Source: Salvelinus alpinus (Eukaryota > Chordata > Actinopteri > Salmoniformes > Salmonidae). Taken from it: a stretch of 64,000 nucleotides of DNA. Positions 44,696-57,775 of the stretch are shown here, piece after piece. The position numbers and the translations under genes are program-made. Position 1 is the first letter of the stretch, and the number at the start of each line of letters is the position of its first letter. The stretch is taken from NCBI RefSeq assembly GCF_045679555.1, contig NC_092092.1:14178159-14242158 (forward strand), read 5' to 3'. The notes below the pieces were generated by a model. That model was not told the origin of the DNA and ran no database searches. It saw only the letters and a program-made list of their open reading frames with translations.

Positions 44696-45590
44696 TGACT
44701 GTCTACAGTCCTCTACACACCCTGTAATCTCTGTTCTACAGTCCTCTACACACCCAGTAATCTCTGTTCTACAGTCCTCTACACACCCTGTAATCTCTGT
44801 TCTACAGTCCTCTACACACCCTGTAATCTCTGTTCTACAGTCCTCTACACACCCAGTAATCTCTGTTCTACAGTCCTCTACACACCCTGTAATCTCTGTT
44901 CTACAGTCCTCTACACACCCTGTAATCTCTGTTCTACAGTCCTCTACACACCCTGTAATCTCTGTTCTACAGTCCGCTACACACCCTGTAATCTCTGTTC
45001 TACAGTCCTCTACACACCCTGTAATCTCTGTTCTACAGTCCTCTACACACCCTGTAATCTCTGTTCTACAGTCCTCTACACACCCTGTAATCTCTGTTCT
45101 ACAGTCCTCTACACACCCTGTAATCTCTGTTCTACAGTCCTCTACACACCCTGTAATCTCTGTTCTACAGTCCTCTACACACCCTGTAATCTCTGTTCCA
45201 CAGTCCTCTACACACCCTGTAATCTCTGTTCTACAGTCCTCTACACACCCTGTAATCTCTGTTCTACAGTCCTCTACACACCCTGTAATCTCTGTTCTAC
45301 AGTCCTCTACACACCCTGTAATCTCTGTTCTACAGTCCTCTACACACCCTGTAATCTCTGTTCCACAGTCCTCTACACACCCTGTAATCTCTGTTCTACA
45401 GTCCTCTACACACCCTGTAATCTCTGTTCTACAGTCCTCTACACACTCTGTAATCTCTGTTCTACAGTCCTCTACACACCCTGTAATCTCTGTTCTACAG
45501 TCCTCTACACACCCTGTAATCTCTGTTCTACAGTAATCTCTGTTCTACAGTCCTCTACACACCCTGTAATCTCTGTTCTACAATAATCTC
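44696..45590 (+). repeat. 33-bp minisatellite
   Basis: About 27 copies of TCTACAGTCCTCTACACACC then CTGTAATCTCTGT. The period is divisible by 3, so a 284-codon frame of repeating LQSSTHPVISV stays open by chance. Homogeneous, with a few CCAGTAATC, CCACAGTCC and TCCGCTAC variants. Confidence 0.97.
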
Positions 45591-45704
45591 TGAAACCTAG
45601 AACCAAATGTGTCCTGAATATCACGAGAGGTTACATACCTAGTGGTTTCACAGAGCGTCCTGAGAGACTCACCGTGCTGAAGTTATCCACCACAGTCCCA
45701 AATC

Positions 45705-45945
45705 TCTCTCTCTCTCTCTCTGCCTGGTCTTGTCTGGACTGTTCTGGTCTGGCCTGGTCTGGTCTTGTCTGGCCTGGTCTGTTCTGGTCTGTTCTGGTCT
45801 TGTCTGTTCTGGCCTGGGCTGGTCTTGTCTGTTCTGGCCTGGTCTGTTCTGGTCTGGTCTCTGGCCTGGTCTGGTCTGTTCTGGTCTCTGGCCTGGTCTG
45901 TTCTGGCCTGGTCTGTTCTGGTCTAGTCTGTTCTGTGGGTTTAGA
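45705..45945 (+). repeat. CTGGTCTGTT-type low-complexity repeat
   Basis: A (CT)n tract followed by 5-bp-based repeats of TCTGG, CCTGG and TCTGT. Both strands have chance open frames. Confidence 0.93.
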
Positions 45946-46149
45946 GGAAGGGTGAGTGTATTATGGACCCAGAATTGCAATTTGTTTACCATCGTGTTTT
46001 ACCACCCTGTATTGACAGAGAAATCACAGTCTTGATAGTCTATGTAGTAGCCTACACTGATCAGGTCAGTTAGATATAGCAGTCAAATATGACCCAGGTC
46101 TAATGTCGCCCAAGAAGATGTGATTAGATATGAGGGTATGTTTACTTTA

Positions 46150-46518
46150 CAGCACAAGGTTGACCCTGTCTGGGCACAAGGTTGACCCTGTCTGGGCACA
46201 AGGTTGACCCTGTCTGGGCACAAGGTTGATCCTGTCTGGGCACAAGGTTGACCCTGTCTGGGCACAAGGTTGACCCTGTCTGGGCACAAGGTTGACCCTG
46301 TCTGGGCACAAGGTTGATCCTGTCTGGGCACAAGGTTGACCCTGTCTGGGCACAAGGTTGACCCTGTCTGGGCACAAGGTTGACCCTGTCTGGGCACAAG
46401 GTTGACCCTGTCTGGGCACAAGGTTGACCCTGTCTGGGCACAAGGTTGATCCTGTCTGGGCACAAGGTTGACCCTGTCTGGGCACAAGGTTGATCCTGTC
46501 TGGGCACAAGGTTGACCC
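46150..46518 (+). repeat. 22-bp minisatellite
   Basis: About 17 copies of GCACAAGGTTGACCCTGTCTGG, broken down as GCACAAGGTTGA plus CCCTGTCTGG, with a TTGATCC variant. The minus strand is open in all three frames because the unit has no stop in any of them. Confidence 0.97.
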
Positions 46519-46557
46519 TAGCCCAGACATTTGGCATCCAGAACATTTTCATTAGCA

Positions 46558-46612
46558 GTACATTTTTGGTCATTTAGCAGACACTCTTATCCAGAACAAC
46601 TTACATAAGTGA
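46558..46612 (-). mobile_element. SINE tail fragment
   Basis: On the plus strand TCATTTAGCAGACACTCTTA followed by TCCAGAACAACTTAC is the inverted form of the teleost SINE tail (GTAAGTCGCTCTGGATAAGAG). Only the tail is visible. Confidence 0.7.
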
Positions 46613-47370
46613 ATGAGTACCTGCAAATATCCAGATTTAAGTAGCTTTTAAATCATTTGGCTCTGTTTTGACCCCTGTTGGTAGGCATGGTTACTGCAAC
46701 AGGTTGGAAACATCAATAATATTCCCTCATAAACACCAGCTTCCCTGTACTGTAAGAGGTAGGTACACACAAAATCATCAATCTAATATTTAAAAACACA
46801 GATAATGAGTTTATATGGTCCCTGACATTGTAACAATATGGTATTCTACCAGCATATTGGGATATTAATGTATTTTAATGCATTTATGAACTTTTTCTCT
46901 GTTAATTTATGCTCTACCTGCTAGCTAGCTATAGTAGTGTACATGTTGTCATTGGGATAGCAGGGCTACTCATGTCCCCTTCGTTGTTCATCGTTACCTG
47001 ACAGTTGGACTATAAGGGCAGCATAACTTTTCATTGATGAACATTGTTAGTCATGTCGTGTGTTTGTTGAGCTAGCTAGCTATTTTTGACGCTAGTGCAC
47101 ATCACTTCCAAAGACGGATTATAAACCTCTTGTGTCACTAGTGTCTGTAACGCCTGTCTGTCACTGAGACAGGTGGCTAACCTGGGTCTATAGATCATGT
47201 ATTTATAGGCGTCTTGTTATTACCTGTGCTTATAGCCTCTACATACTGTCCGTTGCGTTACATCGCACTGTACTGATATAGACGAGAGCAGTGGTACGTT
47301 ACGCCCTGCCTGCTGTCATCATGTGCAAGAGAGGAGTTGTGTTTCATTACTGCATCTTTATAACAGTTCA
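46613..47370. other. Intergenic, unassigned
   Basis: Ordinary AT-moderate sequence with several GCTAGCTA motifs (46920, 47070). No gene recognised. Confidence 0.5.
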
Positions 47371-47585
47371 GACGGCAGACAGGAATCAGTTCAACCATTT
47401 ATATGAACGTCCTCAACTTGTAGACAGGAATCAGTTCAACCATTTATATGAACGTCCTCAACTTGTAGACAGGAATCAGTTCAACCATTTATATGAACGT
47501 CCTCAACTTGTAGACAGGAATCAGTTCAACCATTTATATGAACGTCCTCAACTTGCAGACAGGAATCAGTTCAACCATTTATACT
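47371..47585 (+). repeat. 45-bp tandem repeat, nearly 5 copies
   Basis: Unit GTAGACAGGAATCAG, TTCAACCATTTATAT, GAACGTCCTCAACTT. The first and last spacers differ slightly. The chance open frame DRNQFNHLYERPQLV repeats in phase. Confidence 0.97.
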
Positions 47586-48224
47586 CAACTCACACATACA
47601 AACCCCCCATTGATGCTCCCCAACACACAACAGCAACACCGTCGTTTCTTTCCGTTATCGTAATACAACATCAATAGACCAACGCTGAACATGTCTTTAC
47701 GCCGATCAACACAGAGGCATTTTAAATCTACACAGGTCACACTGACTCTCACACAGGTCGTAGGGAAGAAGGACATCTACCGGCCACCAACCGATCAACC
47801 GTGTCTGTCTACCTGTGTGGAGTTACGACTGCTACGTCAGGTTCAAATGGAATATTACGACTCGGACTTTATATTCATCCACCCGTTATGAGACTCAAAC
47901 ACATGAGTTGAGTGGTTGATTGTTTGGTTCATATGCCTAAAAAAGTGTTCATATTCACACTAAATACTTTTTGAACTAGTAACGTTAAACGTTGATGAGA
48001 AGCAACAGTTCCGGTCACAGAAATCTTATGTACATATTGTTGGGGAAAAAAACTGGCTCTGACTTGCAGTCAGAGGCAGACAGACCACGCCTGAAAAACC
48101 AGGGGCGTAGAAGGAATTTAGACTTTTCCACCAGTGAAACGCATCCCAACTCTTTTCCTCTTTTCACTGTGTCGACGCAGTTAGCCACCGGACCCGAGAG
48201 AGGAGAAGGAAAAGGACTTGCACA
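47586..48224 (+). promoter_or_regulatory. Upstream flank and probable 5' UTR of right calpain copy
   Basis: The last 100 bp before the ATG (GTGTCGACGCAGTTAGCCAC, GGACCCGAGAGAGGAGAAGG) is purine-rich, free of repeats and plausibly 5' UTR. No clear TATA box is visible. The region is not tandemly repeated, unlike its surroundings. The promoter position is inferred only from the exon 1 start. Confidence 0.4.
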
Positions 48225-48461
48225 ATGGCTGGGGTGGCATCAACGTTGGCCAAGAAGAGGGCTTTGGCCGCAGGATTTGGCACTAATGCCAATGCGTCGA
48301 AGTACCTAAACCAGGACTTCGAGTCTCTCAGGAGCGAGTGTCTGAGTAGAGGTTCACTTTTCACGGATTCCACTTTTCCAGCCGAACCTGCGTCCTTGGG
48401 ATTCAATGAGCTTGGACAGAACTCTTCCAAAACCAGAGGTGTGCAATGGAAACGACCTGGG
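48225..48461 (+). CDS. Calpain exon 1, start and N-terminal part (right copy)
   Basis: 79 codons from the ATG at 48225 (context CACAATGGCT): MAGVASTLAKKRALAAGFGT, then KYLNQDFESLRSECLSRG, ending KTRGVQWKRPG, followed by a strong donor GTAAGT. The family motif LG-NSSKTRG-W-RP is present. Classical calpain large subunits are cytosolic Ca2+-activated thiol proteases; this exon gives the N-terminal helix and the start of protease core PC1. The KKRALAAGFG segment differs from the left copy, so the two are distinct paralogues rather than a recent local duplicate. Assignment to capn1, capn2 or capn8 is not secure. Confidence 0.93.
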
Positions 48462-49202
48462 GTAAGTTACTGCCTTTAAACACAAGTTAAATGCCTACTC
48501 TATGGCTGTATTTGTATTGATCAAAATAGACAAGTGTTATCTATCTCTGGGGAAAAAAGTTTTTTTACAACAAATATAACAAAATATATAACAAAATATT
48601 TGATAAAACCATATACCAAACAAAACAGACAAACTTTATCCACAGGAAGTTGATCTACAACATAAACAAGTTAGGATGCAATGTAAATATGATCAAACAC
48701 AAGTTAACCAACCCTAAACCGCAAAGAAAATGGATTTATAGTTTAAACCAAAACTCAGAACTTTACAACCAGATCAAAAACAGCTAAGATCCAGAACCTT
48801 ATGTCACCTCTCACCTAACCAGAAACCAAATGTCCTTCTGTGCCCAGTTGAAAACCGGTATATTGCCTCTGGTAATTGGAGTAGGTAGGTTCAATGACAG
48901 AGATGAAGAAGAGGAACTGTCTGTGATTTAGAGGAGGTAGAGAATTAACTTTTTATTTGATAGTTCTTTATGTGATGATCTGAGAGCTGTACTGTTTGAT
49001 AAAAATGTTGCAAAGAAAACAGGAACTATTCTGGATTAGAGATGAAGGAAAAACTTGAATGTTTATTTAGGAAATAAGTATTCCTGTTTGCAGATGTTAT
49101 CTTCGAGGCTTGAAGATGCGACAAGACAAGATGTATACTTGAAATGTTTCTGTTTAGTTTTCTGAATTGTTTTCCGCTGAAATATTAATGTATGTTTATA
49201 TG
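48462..49202. other. Intron 1 of right calpain, unassigned part
   Basis: AT-rich intron with no recognised element up to the Tc1-like remnant at 49205. Confidence 0.55.
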
Positions 49203-49645
49203 TACAGTACCAGTCAAACGTTTGGACACACCTACTCATTCAACGGGTTTTCTTTAAAACTATTTTCTAGATTGTAAAATAATAGTGAAGACATCAAAAC
49301 TATGAAATAACACATTTGGAATCATGTAGTAACCAACAACAAGTGTTAAACAAATAAAAATATATTTGAGATTCTTCAAATTAGCCAACCTTTGCCACGA
49401 TGACAGCTTTGCACACTCTTGGCATTCTCTCAACCAGCTTCATGAGGTAGTCACCTGGAATGTATTTCAATTAACATGTCTGCCTTGTTACAAGTTTAAT
49501 TTGTGGAATTTCTTTCCTCCTTAATGAGTTTGAGCCAATCAGTTGTGTTGTGACAAGGTAGAGGTGGTATACAGAAGACAACCCTATTTGGTAAAAGACC
49601 AAGTCAATATTATGGCAAGAACAACAAACAAGAACGTCTCTCTCA
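49203..49645 (+). mobile_element. Tc1-like transposon, 5' fragment
   Basis: TIR CAGTACCAGTCAAACGTTTG starts at 49205 after a TA. The 5' non-coding region (CATGATGACAG-type CACGATGACAGCTTTGCAC, TTGGCATTCTCTCAACCAGC) leads to an ATG at 49614 (MARTTNKNVS...), the start of a Tc1 transposase that stops after about 20 codons. No right TIR follows. Same family as the MITE at 62823. Confidence 0.8.
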
Positions 49646-49834
49646 TGGCTAACTACCAGGAAGTTTGAGTATTTTTTTATACACATCTTCAGTTTGGCAT
49701 TTCTCTTGTGATGCGGTTCACAGCAGCACTGATAGATGTGTTGACCTGACAACTGCGTCTTAGTTTTGAACGACTCCCCCCCCCCCCCCGCCCCTTTTGT
49801 TGCATGCTGGCTGAAGGCCCAGCTAGCCAGCAAC

Positions 49835-51245
49835 TAGCTAACACTAAACACAGATGAGTAACTAGCTAACACCAGACACAGACGAAGACCCAGCTAGCCA
49901 GTAACTAGCTAACACCAGACACAGACGAAGACCTAGCTAGCCAGTAACTAGCTAACACCAGACACAGATGAAGACCTAGCTAGCCAGTAACAAGCTAACA
50001 CCAGACACAGATGAAGACCTAGTTAGCCAGTAACTAGCTAACACCAGACACAGATGAAGACCTAGCTAACACCAGACACAGATGAAGACCTAGTTAGCCA
50101 GTAACTAGCTAACACCAGACACAGATGAAGACCTAGTTAGCCAGTAACTAGCTAACACCAGACACAGATGAAGACCTAGCTAGCCTGTAACTAGCTAACA
50201 CCAGACACAGATGAAGACCTAGTTAGCCAGTAACTAGCTAACACCAGACACAGATGAAGACCTAGTTAGCCAGTAACTAGCTAACACCAGACACAGATGA
50301 AGACCTAGTTAGCCAGTAACTAGCTAACACCAGACACAGATGAAGACCTAGTTAGCCAGTAACTAGCTAACACCAGACACAGACGTAGACCCAGCTAGCC
50401 AGTAACTAGCTAACACCAGACACAGCTGAAGACCTAGCTAGCCAGTAACTAGCTAACACCAGACACAGATCAAGACCTAGCTAGCCAGTAACTAGCTAAC
50501 ACCAGACACAGATGAAGACCTAGTTAGCCTGTAACTAGCTAACACCAGACACAGATGAAGACCTAGTTAGCCAGTAACTAGCTAACACCAGACACAGATG
50601 AAGACCTAGCTAGCCAGTAACTAGCTAACACCAGACACAGATGAAGACCTAGTTAGCCAGTAACTAGCTAACACCAGACACAGATGAAGACCTAGCTAGC
50701 CAGTAACTAGCTAACACCAGACACAGATGAAGACCTAGTTAGCCAGTAACTAGCTAACACCAGACACAGATGAAGACCTAGCTAGCCAGTAACTAGCTAA
50801 CACCAGACACAGATGAAGACCTAGCTAGCCAGTAACTAGCTAACACCAGACACAGATGAAGACCCAGCTAGCCAGTAACTAGCTAACACCAGACACAGAT
50901 GAAGACCTAGCTAGCCAGTAACTAGCTAACACCAGACACAGATGAAGACCCAGCTAGCCAGTAACTAGCTAACACCAGACACAGATGAAGACCTAGCTAG
51001 CCAGTAACTAGCTAACACCAGACACAGATGAAGACCTAGCTAGCCAGTAACTAGCTAACACCAGACACAGATGAAGACCTAGTTAGCCAGTAACTAGCTA
51101 ACACCAGACACAGATGAAGACCCAGCTAGCCAGTAACAAGCTAACACCAGACACAGATGAAGACCTAGTTAGCCAGTAACTAGCTAACACCAGACACAGA
51201 TGAAGACCTAGCTAGCCAGTAACTAGCTAACACCAGACACAGATG
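49835..51245 (+). repeat. 43-bp minisatellite in right calpain intron 1
   Basis: About 33 copies of CTAGTTAGCCAGTAACTAGC then TAACACCAGACACAGATGAA plus GAC. Variants are CTAGCTAGCC, CCAGCTAGCC and AGACGAAGAC, with one shortened unit near 50056. Rich in GCTAGC palindromes. Confidence 0.97.
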
Positions 51246-53147
51246 AAAGGGGAAACATATAAGTATCTTTGCCATAGATGAATAGGGTAAACTTTTAATT
51301 ATATTTGCTGACACCCTATAATCAGATGTTGGCACCAGTAGAGTAGCTATCTAGCTATATAAACCACGCCCCTCTGCAAACACGCCTTCTCCGATGTTGG
51401 TAACGAGGCTCTACTTATTTAAATTAGGTAAGAGAACATCATGTTACCATTGGTGTATTAAAATGAGAGTTAAGGCGATGTCACCTTGTCCTCTTTAATA
51501 ATGGATCCAAGTGTTTGACATGGGGGAGGGAACCAGTAACTTTATGACCAAACTTTATCTATGTAGAAGAAACAGTCAGTTTTCATACTTTGATCTGGTT
51601 TCCTTCAAATATCATCACATTTAAATGACAAACATGATTTTGACTGTTCATTTTAGGGTGCATAACGTTTAACAGGCCTTACATTTTAGGGTGCATAAGG
51701 TTTAACAGGCCTTACATTTTAGGCTTGCCTTTGCTTTAATGTTTTCAGCCTATGCAGCATTTTCAAATAATATTCAATTTTATTTAGAAAAAGTCAGAAT
51801 CTGGGCTTTTCTTTTTCCCACTTGCGTTTCTGTACATAATATGTATCAGACATTATGAAGAGATACATGATATATATATATATATATTATCATGTATCTC
51901 TTCATAATATATATATATATATATATATATACTTTGTTCTGATCAAATTCTTTATCATCAAACAAAAGTCCTCACTGGAAATATCTCTTTATAGCCTGAG
52001 TCAGTGATGTCACAGCAGTCTGATGGGCGTGTCCAGATGCTTGTTATCCGTTTGATATGATTGGACCGTTGGCCGTAAAGGAATCAGTTCATCATTCAAT
52101 CCCAAAAACAACTGGAACTGTTACCATAACGACTCAATGAACGAGGAACCTGGTCAGGGTGACTCATCCTCCAACTATTTGGCAGGAACTTTGGCGTTTA
52201 GTCATCTGATCCCACACCTTTTTGTTTTCTCTGTCAACAGATCAACTCGTAGACAGTGTACTTTGAGACAATTGAGGTTACGTGAGGTCATTGTGGACCC
52301 TGCCCTTTTTACTTGTGCATGACTTTTAATGTTTATCAGTCTACCCTCTTCATTCCCATGTGCTTTTATTTCATACCTATTATTGGTAATGACCGATCCT
52401 CCCAGTCAAATCTGCTATGAATGTTACTGTCGACTTTTAAAAGTTAATATTCTGTTAACTCATACACAGATAAGGTTGTTGACTCATCCTATACTCGTAT
52501 TTGTGGCCAAAGCATAAATTGGAGAATAACCCCCCCCCCATATCGAACAGACTATTTAAAAAATGCTTGCTATGGTGAAATCCTCCTGAGCTCTTGCGCT
52601 CTGGTGAAATCCTCCTGAGCCAATCAGCAGTCTACTCGCATGAATGGTTTTAATGATCGGTATACGCCCACACACCATTCAAACACAGAAAAGCTTTTTT
52701 AACATACTTAATTACACATTTTTTGGGGGGGGAATTAAAACTATTTCACTCATATTGTAATTAATTATAGGTCATGTGTGACCTGATTCAGGAAACTAGG
52801 CGTATGTCGTGACTTCGCAGGAGAGCAGTTTGAACGTCATTTTTTATTTATTTTATCTAATAGAAATCTGGAAACACTGGACAGTTGCTTTAAAAGTTCA
52901 AAACACAGTTTTAATTATGTTTTGGTCCCTGAATAGTGTTGATAATATATCAAATGCAATACTCTATGAAATAACGGAGGTTACACTAGTAGCTCATTGT
53001 GCAGATATTACCCCCCCAGCTAGAGTATTGCTTTATTTAGGGCTGCAAATGTTTGGAATCTCCAAAATCTGTACTTCTTTTATTTTATTGAACTTCTCAG
53101 TAATATCTTTCACAGTTTTACTCATGCTTTGGTCCCTCCCTGAATAG
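51246..53147. other. Rest of right calpain intron 1
   Basis: No exon recognised. It contains two near-identical TTTTAGGGTGCATAA segments (51653, 51685), an AT-rich palindrome at 51852-51908 followed by (AT)n to 51932, a duplicated GGTGAAATCCTCCTGAGC (52577 and 52603), and short chance open frames. Confidence 0.55.
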
Positions 53148-53217
53148 GAACTGGTGTCCAGCCCAGAGTTCATCATTGGTGGAGCCTCAAGAACCGACAT
53201 CTGCCAAGGCGGCTTGG
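53148..53217 (+). CDS. Calpain exon 2 (right copy)
   Basis: 70 bp between acceptor CTGAATAG (ends 53147) and donor GTAAGT (53218). It encodes ELVSSPEFIIGGASRTDICQ then GGLG, matching calpain families up to the Gly-Asp-Cys loop. Phase matches exon 1 (0) and exon 3 (1). Its polypyrimidine tract is modest (TTTGGTCCCTCCCTGAATAG). The Gly-Gly-Leu-Gly ending, rather than Gly-Ala-Leu-Gly, is also how I recall CAPN8. Confidence 0.95.
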
Positions 53218-53234
53218 GTAAGTCGCCTTTTATA

Positions 53235-53416
53235 TCTGGAACCAAAACAGGAACCAAAACAGGAACCAAATCCAAAACCACAGGGTTTGTAACAGTATCC
53301 ATGGTTTCAGCTGTGAGGAGGAGATGGTATAGTAAAAGGAACCAAATCCAAAACCACAGGGTGTGTAACAGTATCCATGGTTTCAGCTGTGAGGAGGAGA
53401 TGGTATAGTAAAAGTG
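53235..53416 (+). repeat. Tandem duplication just downstream of exon 2
   Basis: Two copies of a segment of about 75 bp (AACCAAATCCAAAACCACAG, GTAACAGTATCCATGGTTTC, GTGAGGAGGAGATGGTATAG), preceded by a triple GGAACCAAAAC. In intron 2. Confidence 0.92.
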
Positions 53417-53516
53417 AATGTGATTGATCACAGCATATGTAATAACATTCAGTTGTTGCTTTAAACAGTTATTACACAGGTGGTTTGGTTTCCTAGACTA
53501 CCACTGAACAGCCTCC

Positions 53517-54650
53517 ATGTCAGGATGTTATCTCTGTCATGAGGTATAATATAACACATGTCAGGTTGTTATCTCTGTCATGAGGTATAATATAACACGT
53601 GTCAGGTTGTTATCTCTGTCATGAGGTATAATATAACACATGTCAGGTTGTTATCTCTGTCATGAGGTATAATATAACACGTGTCAGGATGTTATCTCTG
53701 TCATGAGGTATAATATAACACATGTCATGTTGTTATCTCTGTCATGAGGTATACTATAACACATGTCAGGTTGTTATCTCTGTCATGAGGTATAATATAA
53801 CACATGTCAGGTTGTTATCTCTGTCATGAGGTATAATATCAAACATGTCAGGTTGTTATCTCTGTCATGAGGTATAATATAACACATGTCAGGTTGTTAT
53901 CTCTGTCATGAGGTATAATATAAAACATGTCAGGTTGTTATCTCTGTCATGAGGTATAATATAACACATGTCAGGTTGTTATCTCTGTCATGAGGTATAA
54001 TATAACACGTGTCAGGATGTTATCTCTGTCATGAGGTATAATATAACACATGTCAGGTTGTTATCTCTGTCATGAGGTATAATATAACACATGTCAGGTT
54101 GTTATCTCTGTCATGAGGTATAATATAAAACATGTCAGGTTGTTATCTCTGTCATGAGGTATAATATAACACATGTCAGGTTGTTATCTCTGTCATGAGG
54201 TATAATATAAAACATGTCAGGTTGTTATCTCTGTCATGAGGTATAATATAACACATGTCAGGTTGTTATCTCTGTCATGAGGTATAATATAACACATGTC
54301 AGGTTGTTATCTCTGTCATGAGGTATAATATAACACATGTCAGGTTGTTATCTCTGTCATGAGGTATAATATAACACATGTCAGGATGTTATCTCTGTCA
54401 TGAGGTATAATATAAAACATGTCAGGTTGTTATCTCTGTCATGAGGTATAATATAACACATGTCAGGTTGTTATCTCTGTCATGAGGTATAATATAACAC
54501 ATGTCAGGATGTTATCTCTGTAATGAGGTATAATATAAAACATGTCAGGTTGTTATCTCTGTCATGAGGTATAATATAACACATGTCAGGATGTTATCTC
54601 TGAGGTATGATAATATAAACTGTGATATGTTGTTATCTCTGTAATGAGGT
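53517..54650 (+). repeat. 41-bp minisatellite in right calpain intron 2
   Basis: About 27 copies of TGTCAGGTTGTTATCTCTGT then CATGAGGTATAATATAACACA. Variants are AACACA/AAAACA/AACACG and GGTTG/GGATG. The last units decay. Confidence 0.97.
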
Positions 54651-55030
54651 ATAGTAGAAAATATGGACAAACCGAGATATCTCTGTGGAAACCAGCTCAG
54701 TTACCATGCTGGGAGGAAGTCGTAACAGAGGCAGTTACTGGAAATGCCAGCTGTTCACGAGTTGAGACCCACTTCCCTTTCCATTTACTCTCAACTAGCC
54801 TCACCCTCAACCGTTTACAAATCTTCTCCAACAAAGAAGATGTTGTGATTTCTGACAAAAGCGAGACGAGCTTTGGCCTGGTGTTTATGTGTGTGTTGTT
54901 TATCATCCTCTGTCCTGTTACCTTTTTATGGTGTGTTTAATACAATAAAGGGTACTCTTATTCACAGAATGCTTCTAATTATTCAGTCACCACAGGAGTC
55001 TAGTGTGTGAGTTGTGAGGATGTGGCTGGT
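54651..55030. other. Intron 2 segment, unassigned
   Basis: 98-codon open frame (54644-54940) without a recognised domain; treated as chance. Confidence 0.5.
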
Positions 55031-57000
55031 GAGCAGCAGTTGCCCAGAGCAGGTTAGACTAGTGTCCTCTCATTAATCCAGCAGGGTAGACGAGTGTCCT
55101 GTCATTAATCCAGCAGGGTAGACTAGTGTCCTGTCATTAATCCAGCAGGGTAGACTAGTGTCCTGTCATTAATCCAGCAGGGTAGACTAGTGTCCTGTCC
55201 TGTCATTAATCCAGCAGGGTAGCCTAGTGTACTGTCCTGTCATTAATCCAGCAGGGTAGACTAGTGTCCTCTCATTAATCCAGCAGGTTAGACTAGTGTA
55301 CTGTCCTGTCATTAATCCAGCAGGGTAGACTAGTGTACTGTCCTGTCATTAATCCAGCAGGGTAGACTAGTGTCCTGTCATTAATCCAGCAGGTTAGACT
55401 AGTGTCCTCTCATTAATCCAGCAGGGTAGACTAGTGTCCTGTCATTAATCCAGCAGGTTAGACTAGTGTCCTCTCATTAATCCAGCAGGGTAGACTAGTG
55501 TACTGTCCTGTCATTAATCCAGCAGGGTAGACTAGTGTCCTGTCATTAATCCAGCAGGGTAGACTAGTGTCCTGTCATTAATCCAGCAGGGTAGACTAGT
55601 GTACTGTCATTAATCCAGCAGGGTAGACTAGTGTACTGTCATTAATCCAGCAGGGTAGACTAGTGTCCTGTCATTAATCCAGCAGGTTAGACTAGTGTCC
55701 TCTCATTAATCCAGCAGGGTAGACTAGTGTCCTCTCATTAATCCAGCAGGGTAGACTAGTGTACTGTCCTCTCATTAATCCAGCAGGGTAGACTAGTGTA
55801 CTGTCATTAATCCAGCAGGGTAGACTAGTGTACTGTCCTGTCATTAATCCAGCAGGGTAGACTAGTGTCCTGTCATTAATCCAGCAGGTTAGACTAGTGT
55901 CCTCTCATTAATCCAGCAGGGTAGACTAGTGTACTGTCATTAATCCAGCAGGGTAGACTAGTGTACTGTCATTAATCCAGCAGGGTAGACTAGTGTACTG
56001 TCCTGTCATTAATCCAGCAGGGTAGACTAGTGTCCTGTCATTAATCCAGCAGGTTAGACTAGTGTACTGTCCTGTCATTAATCCAGCAGGTTAGACTAGT
56101 GTACTGTCCTCTCATTAATCCAGCAGGGTAGACTAGTGTACTGTCCTGTCATTAATCCAGCAGGGTAGACTAGTGTACTGTCATTAATCCAGCAGGTTAG
56201 ACTAGTGTCCTCTCATTAATCCAGCAGGGTAGACTAGTGTACTGTCATTAATCCAGCAGGGTAGACTAGTGTACTGTCCTGTCATTAATCCAGCAGGGTA
56301 GACTAGTGTCCTGTCATTAATCCAGCAGGTTAGACTAGTGTCCTCTCATTAATCCAGCAGGGTAGACTAGTGTACTGTCCTGTCATTAATCCAGCAGGGT
56401 AGACTAGTGTACTGTCATTAATCCAGCAGGGTAGACTAGTGTCCTGTCCTGTCATTAATCCAGCAGGGTAGACTAGTGTACTGTCATTAATCCAGCAGGG
56501 TAGACTAGTGTACTGTCCTGTCATTAATCCAGCAGGGTAGACTAGTGTCCTGTCATTAATCCAGCAGGTTAGACTAGTGTCCTCTCATTAATCCAGCAGG
56601 GTAGACTAGTGTACTGTCCTCTCATTAATCCAGCAGGGTAGACTAGTGTACTGTCCTGTCATTAATCCAGCAGGGTAGACTAGTGTCCTCTCATTAATCC
56701 AGCAGGGTAGACTAGTGTACTGTCCTGTCATTAATCCAGCAGGGTAGACTAGTGTACTGTCATTAATCCAGCAGGGTAGACTAGTGTACTGTCCTGTCAT
56801 TAATCCAGCAGGGTAGACTAGTGTACTGTCCTGTCATTAATCCAGCAGGGTAGACTAGTGTACTGTCCTGTCATTAATCCAGCAGGTTAGACTAGTGTCC
56901 TGTCATTAATCCAGCAGGATAGACTAGTGTCCTGTCATTAATCCAGCAGGATAGACTAGTGTCCTGTCATTAATCCAGCAGGATAGACTAGTGTCCTGTC
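55031..57000 (+). repeat. 2-kb minisatellite, 32/37-bp unit
   Basis: About 57 copies of GGTAGACTAGTGTCCTGTCA then TTAATCCAGCA. A TACTG insertion gives a 37-bp form, and variants are GGTTAG, CCTCTC and (at the right edge) GGATAG. Lies in right calpain intron 2. Confidence 0.97.
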
Positions 57001-57263
57001 CCAATGCTCTTTACTGCTAGGCTATCTGCCGTGTTTGTTTCCAGTATATATCAGTTCTCAGGGTCCGTGTTATTGTCAGACAGCAGCACATTCAATAGTG
57101 TGACTATTGGTTAAACCACTGTCTCACCATAGACACTGAAGTCCCGTCTGGTTTATCCAGGCTAGTGATGGTGCCCAGTCCGAGCAGGATGTTTTGATCA
57201 TTTCAGGCGTGGCTCTTTAAACAAACACACTGTGCCAGGTTTATTTTGCATAACACATCTTTA

Positions 57264-57775
<512 letters not shown>

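Noticed and set aside
44682..45536. 284-codon frame repeating LQSSTHPVISV
   Set aside because: The 33-bp repeat period is a multiple of three and the unit lacks stops in this frame. Low complexity with no flanking gene structure.
46083..46573. Open frames of 127-143 codons (CPDRVNLVPRQGQPCAQTG)
   Set aside because: A 22-bp minisatellite open in three frames; no domain.
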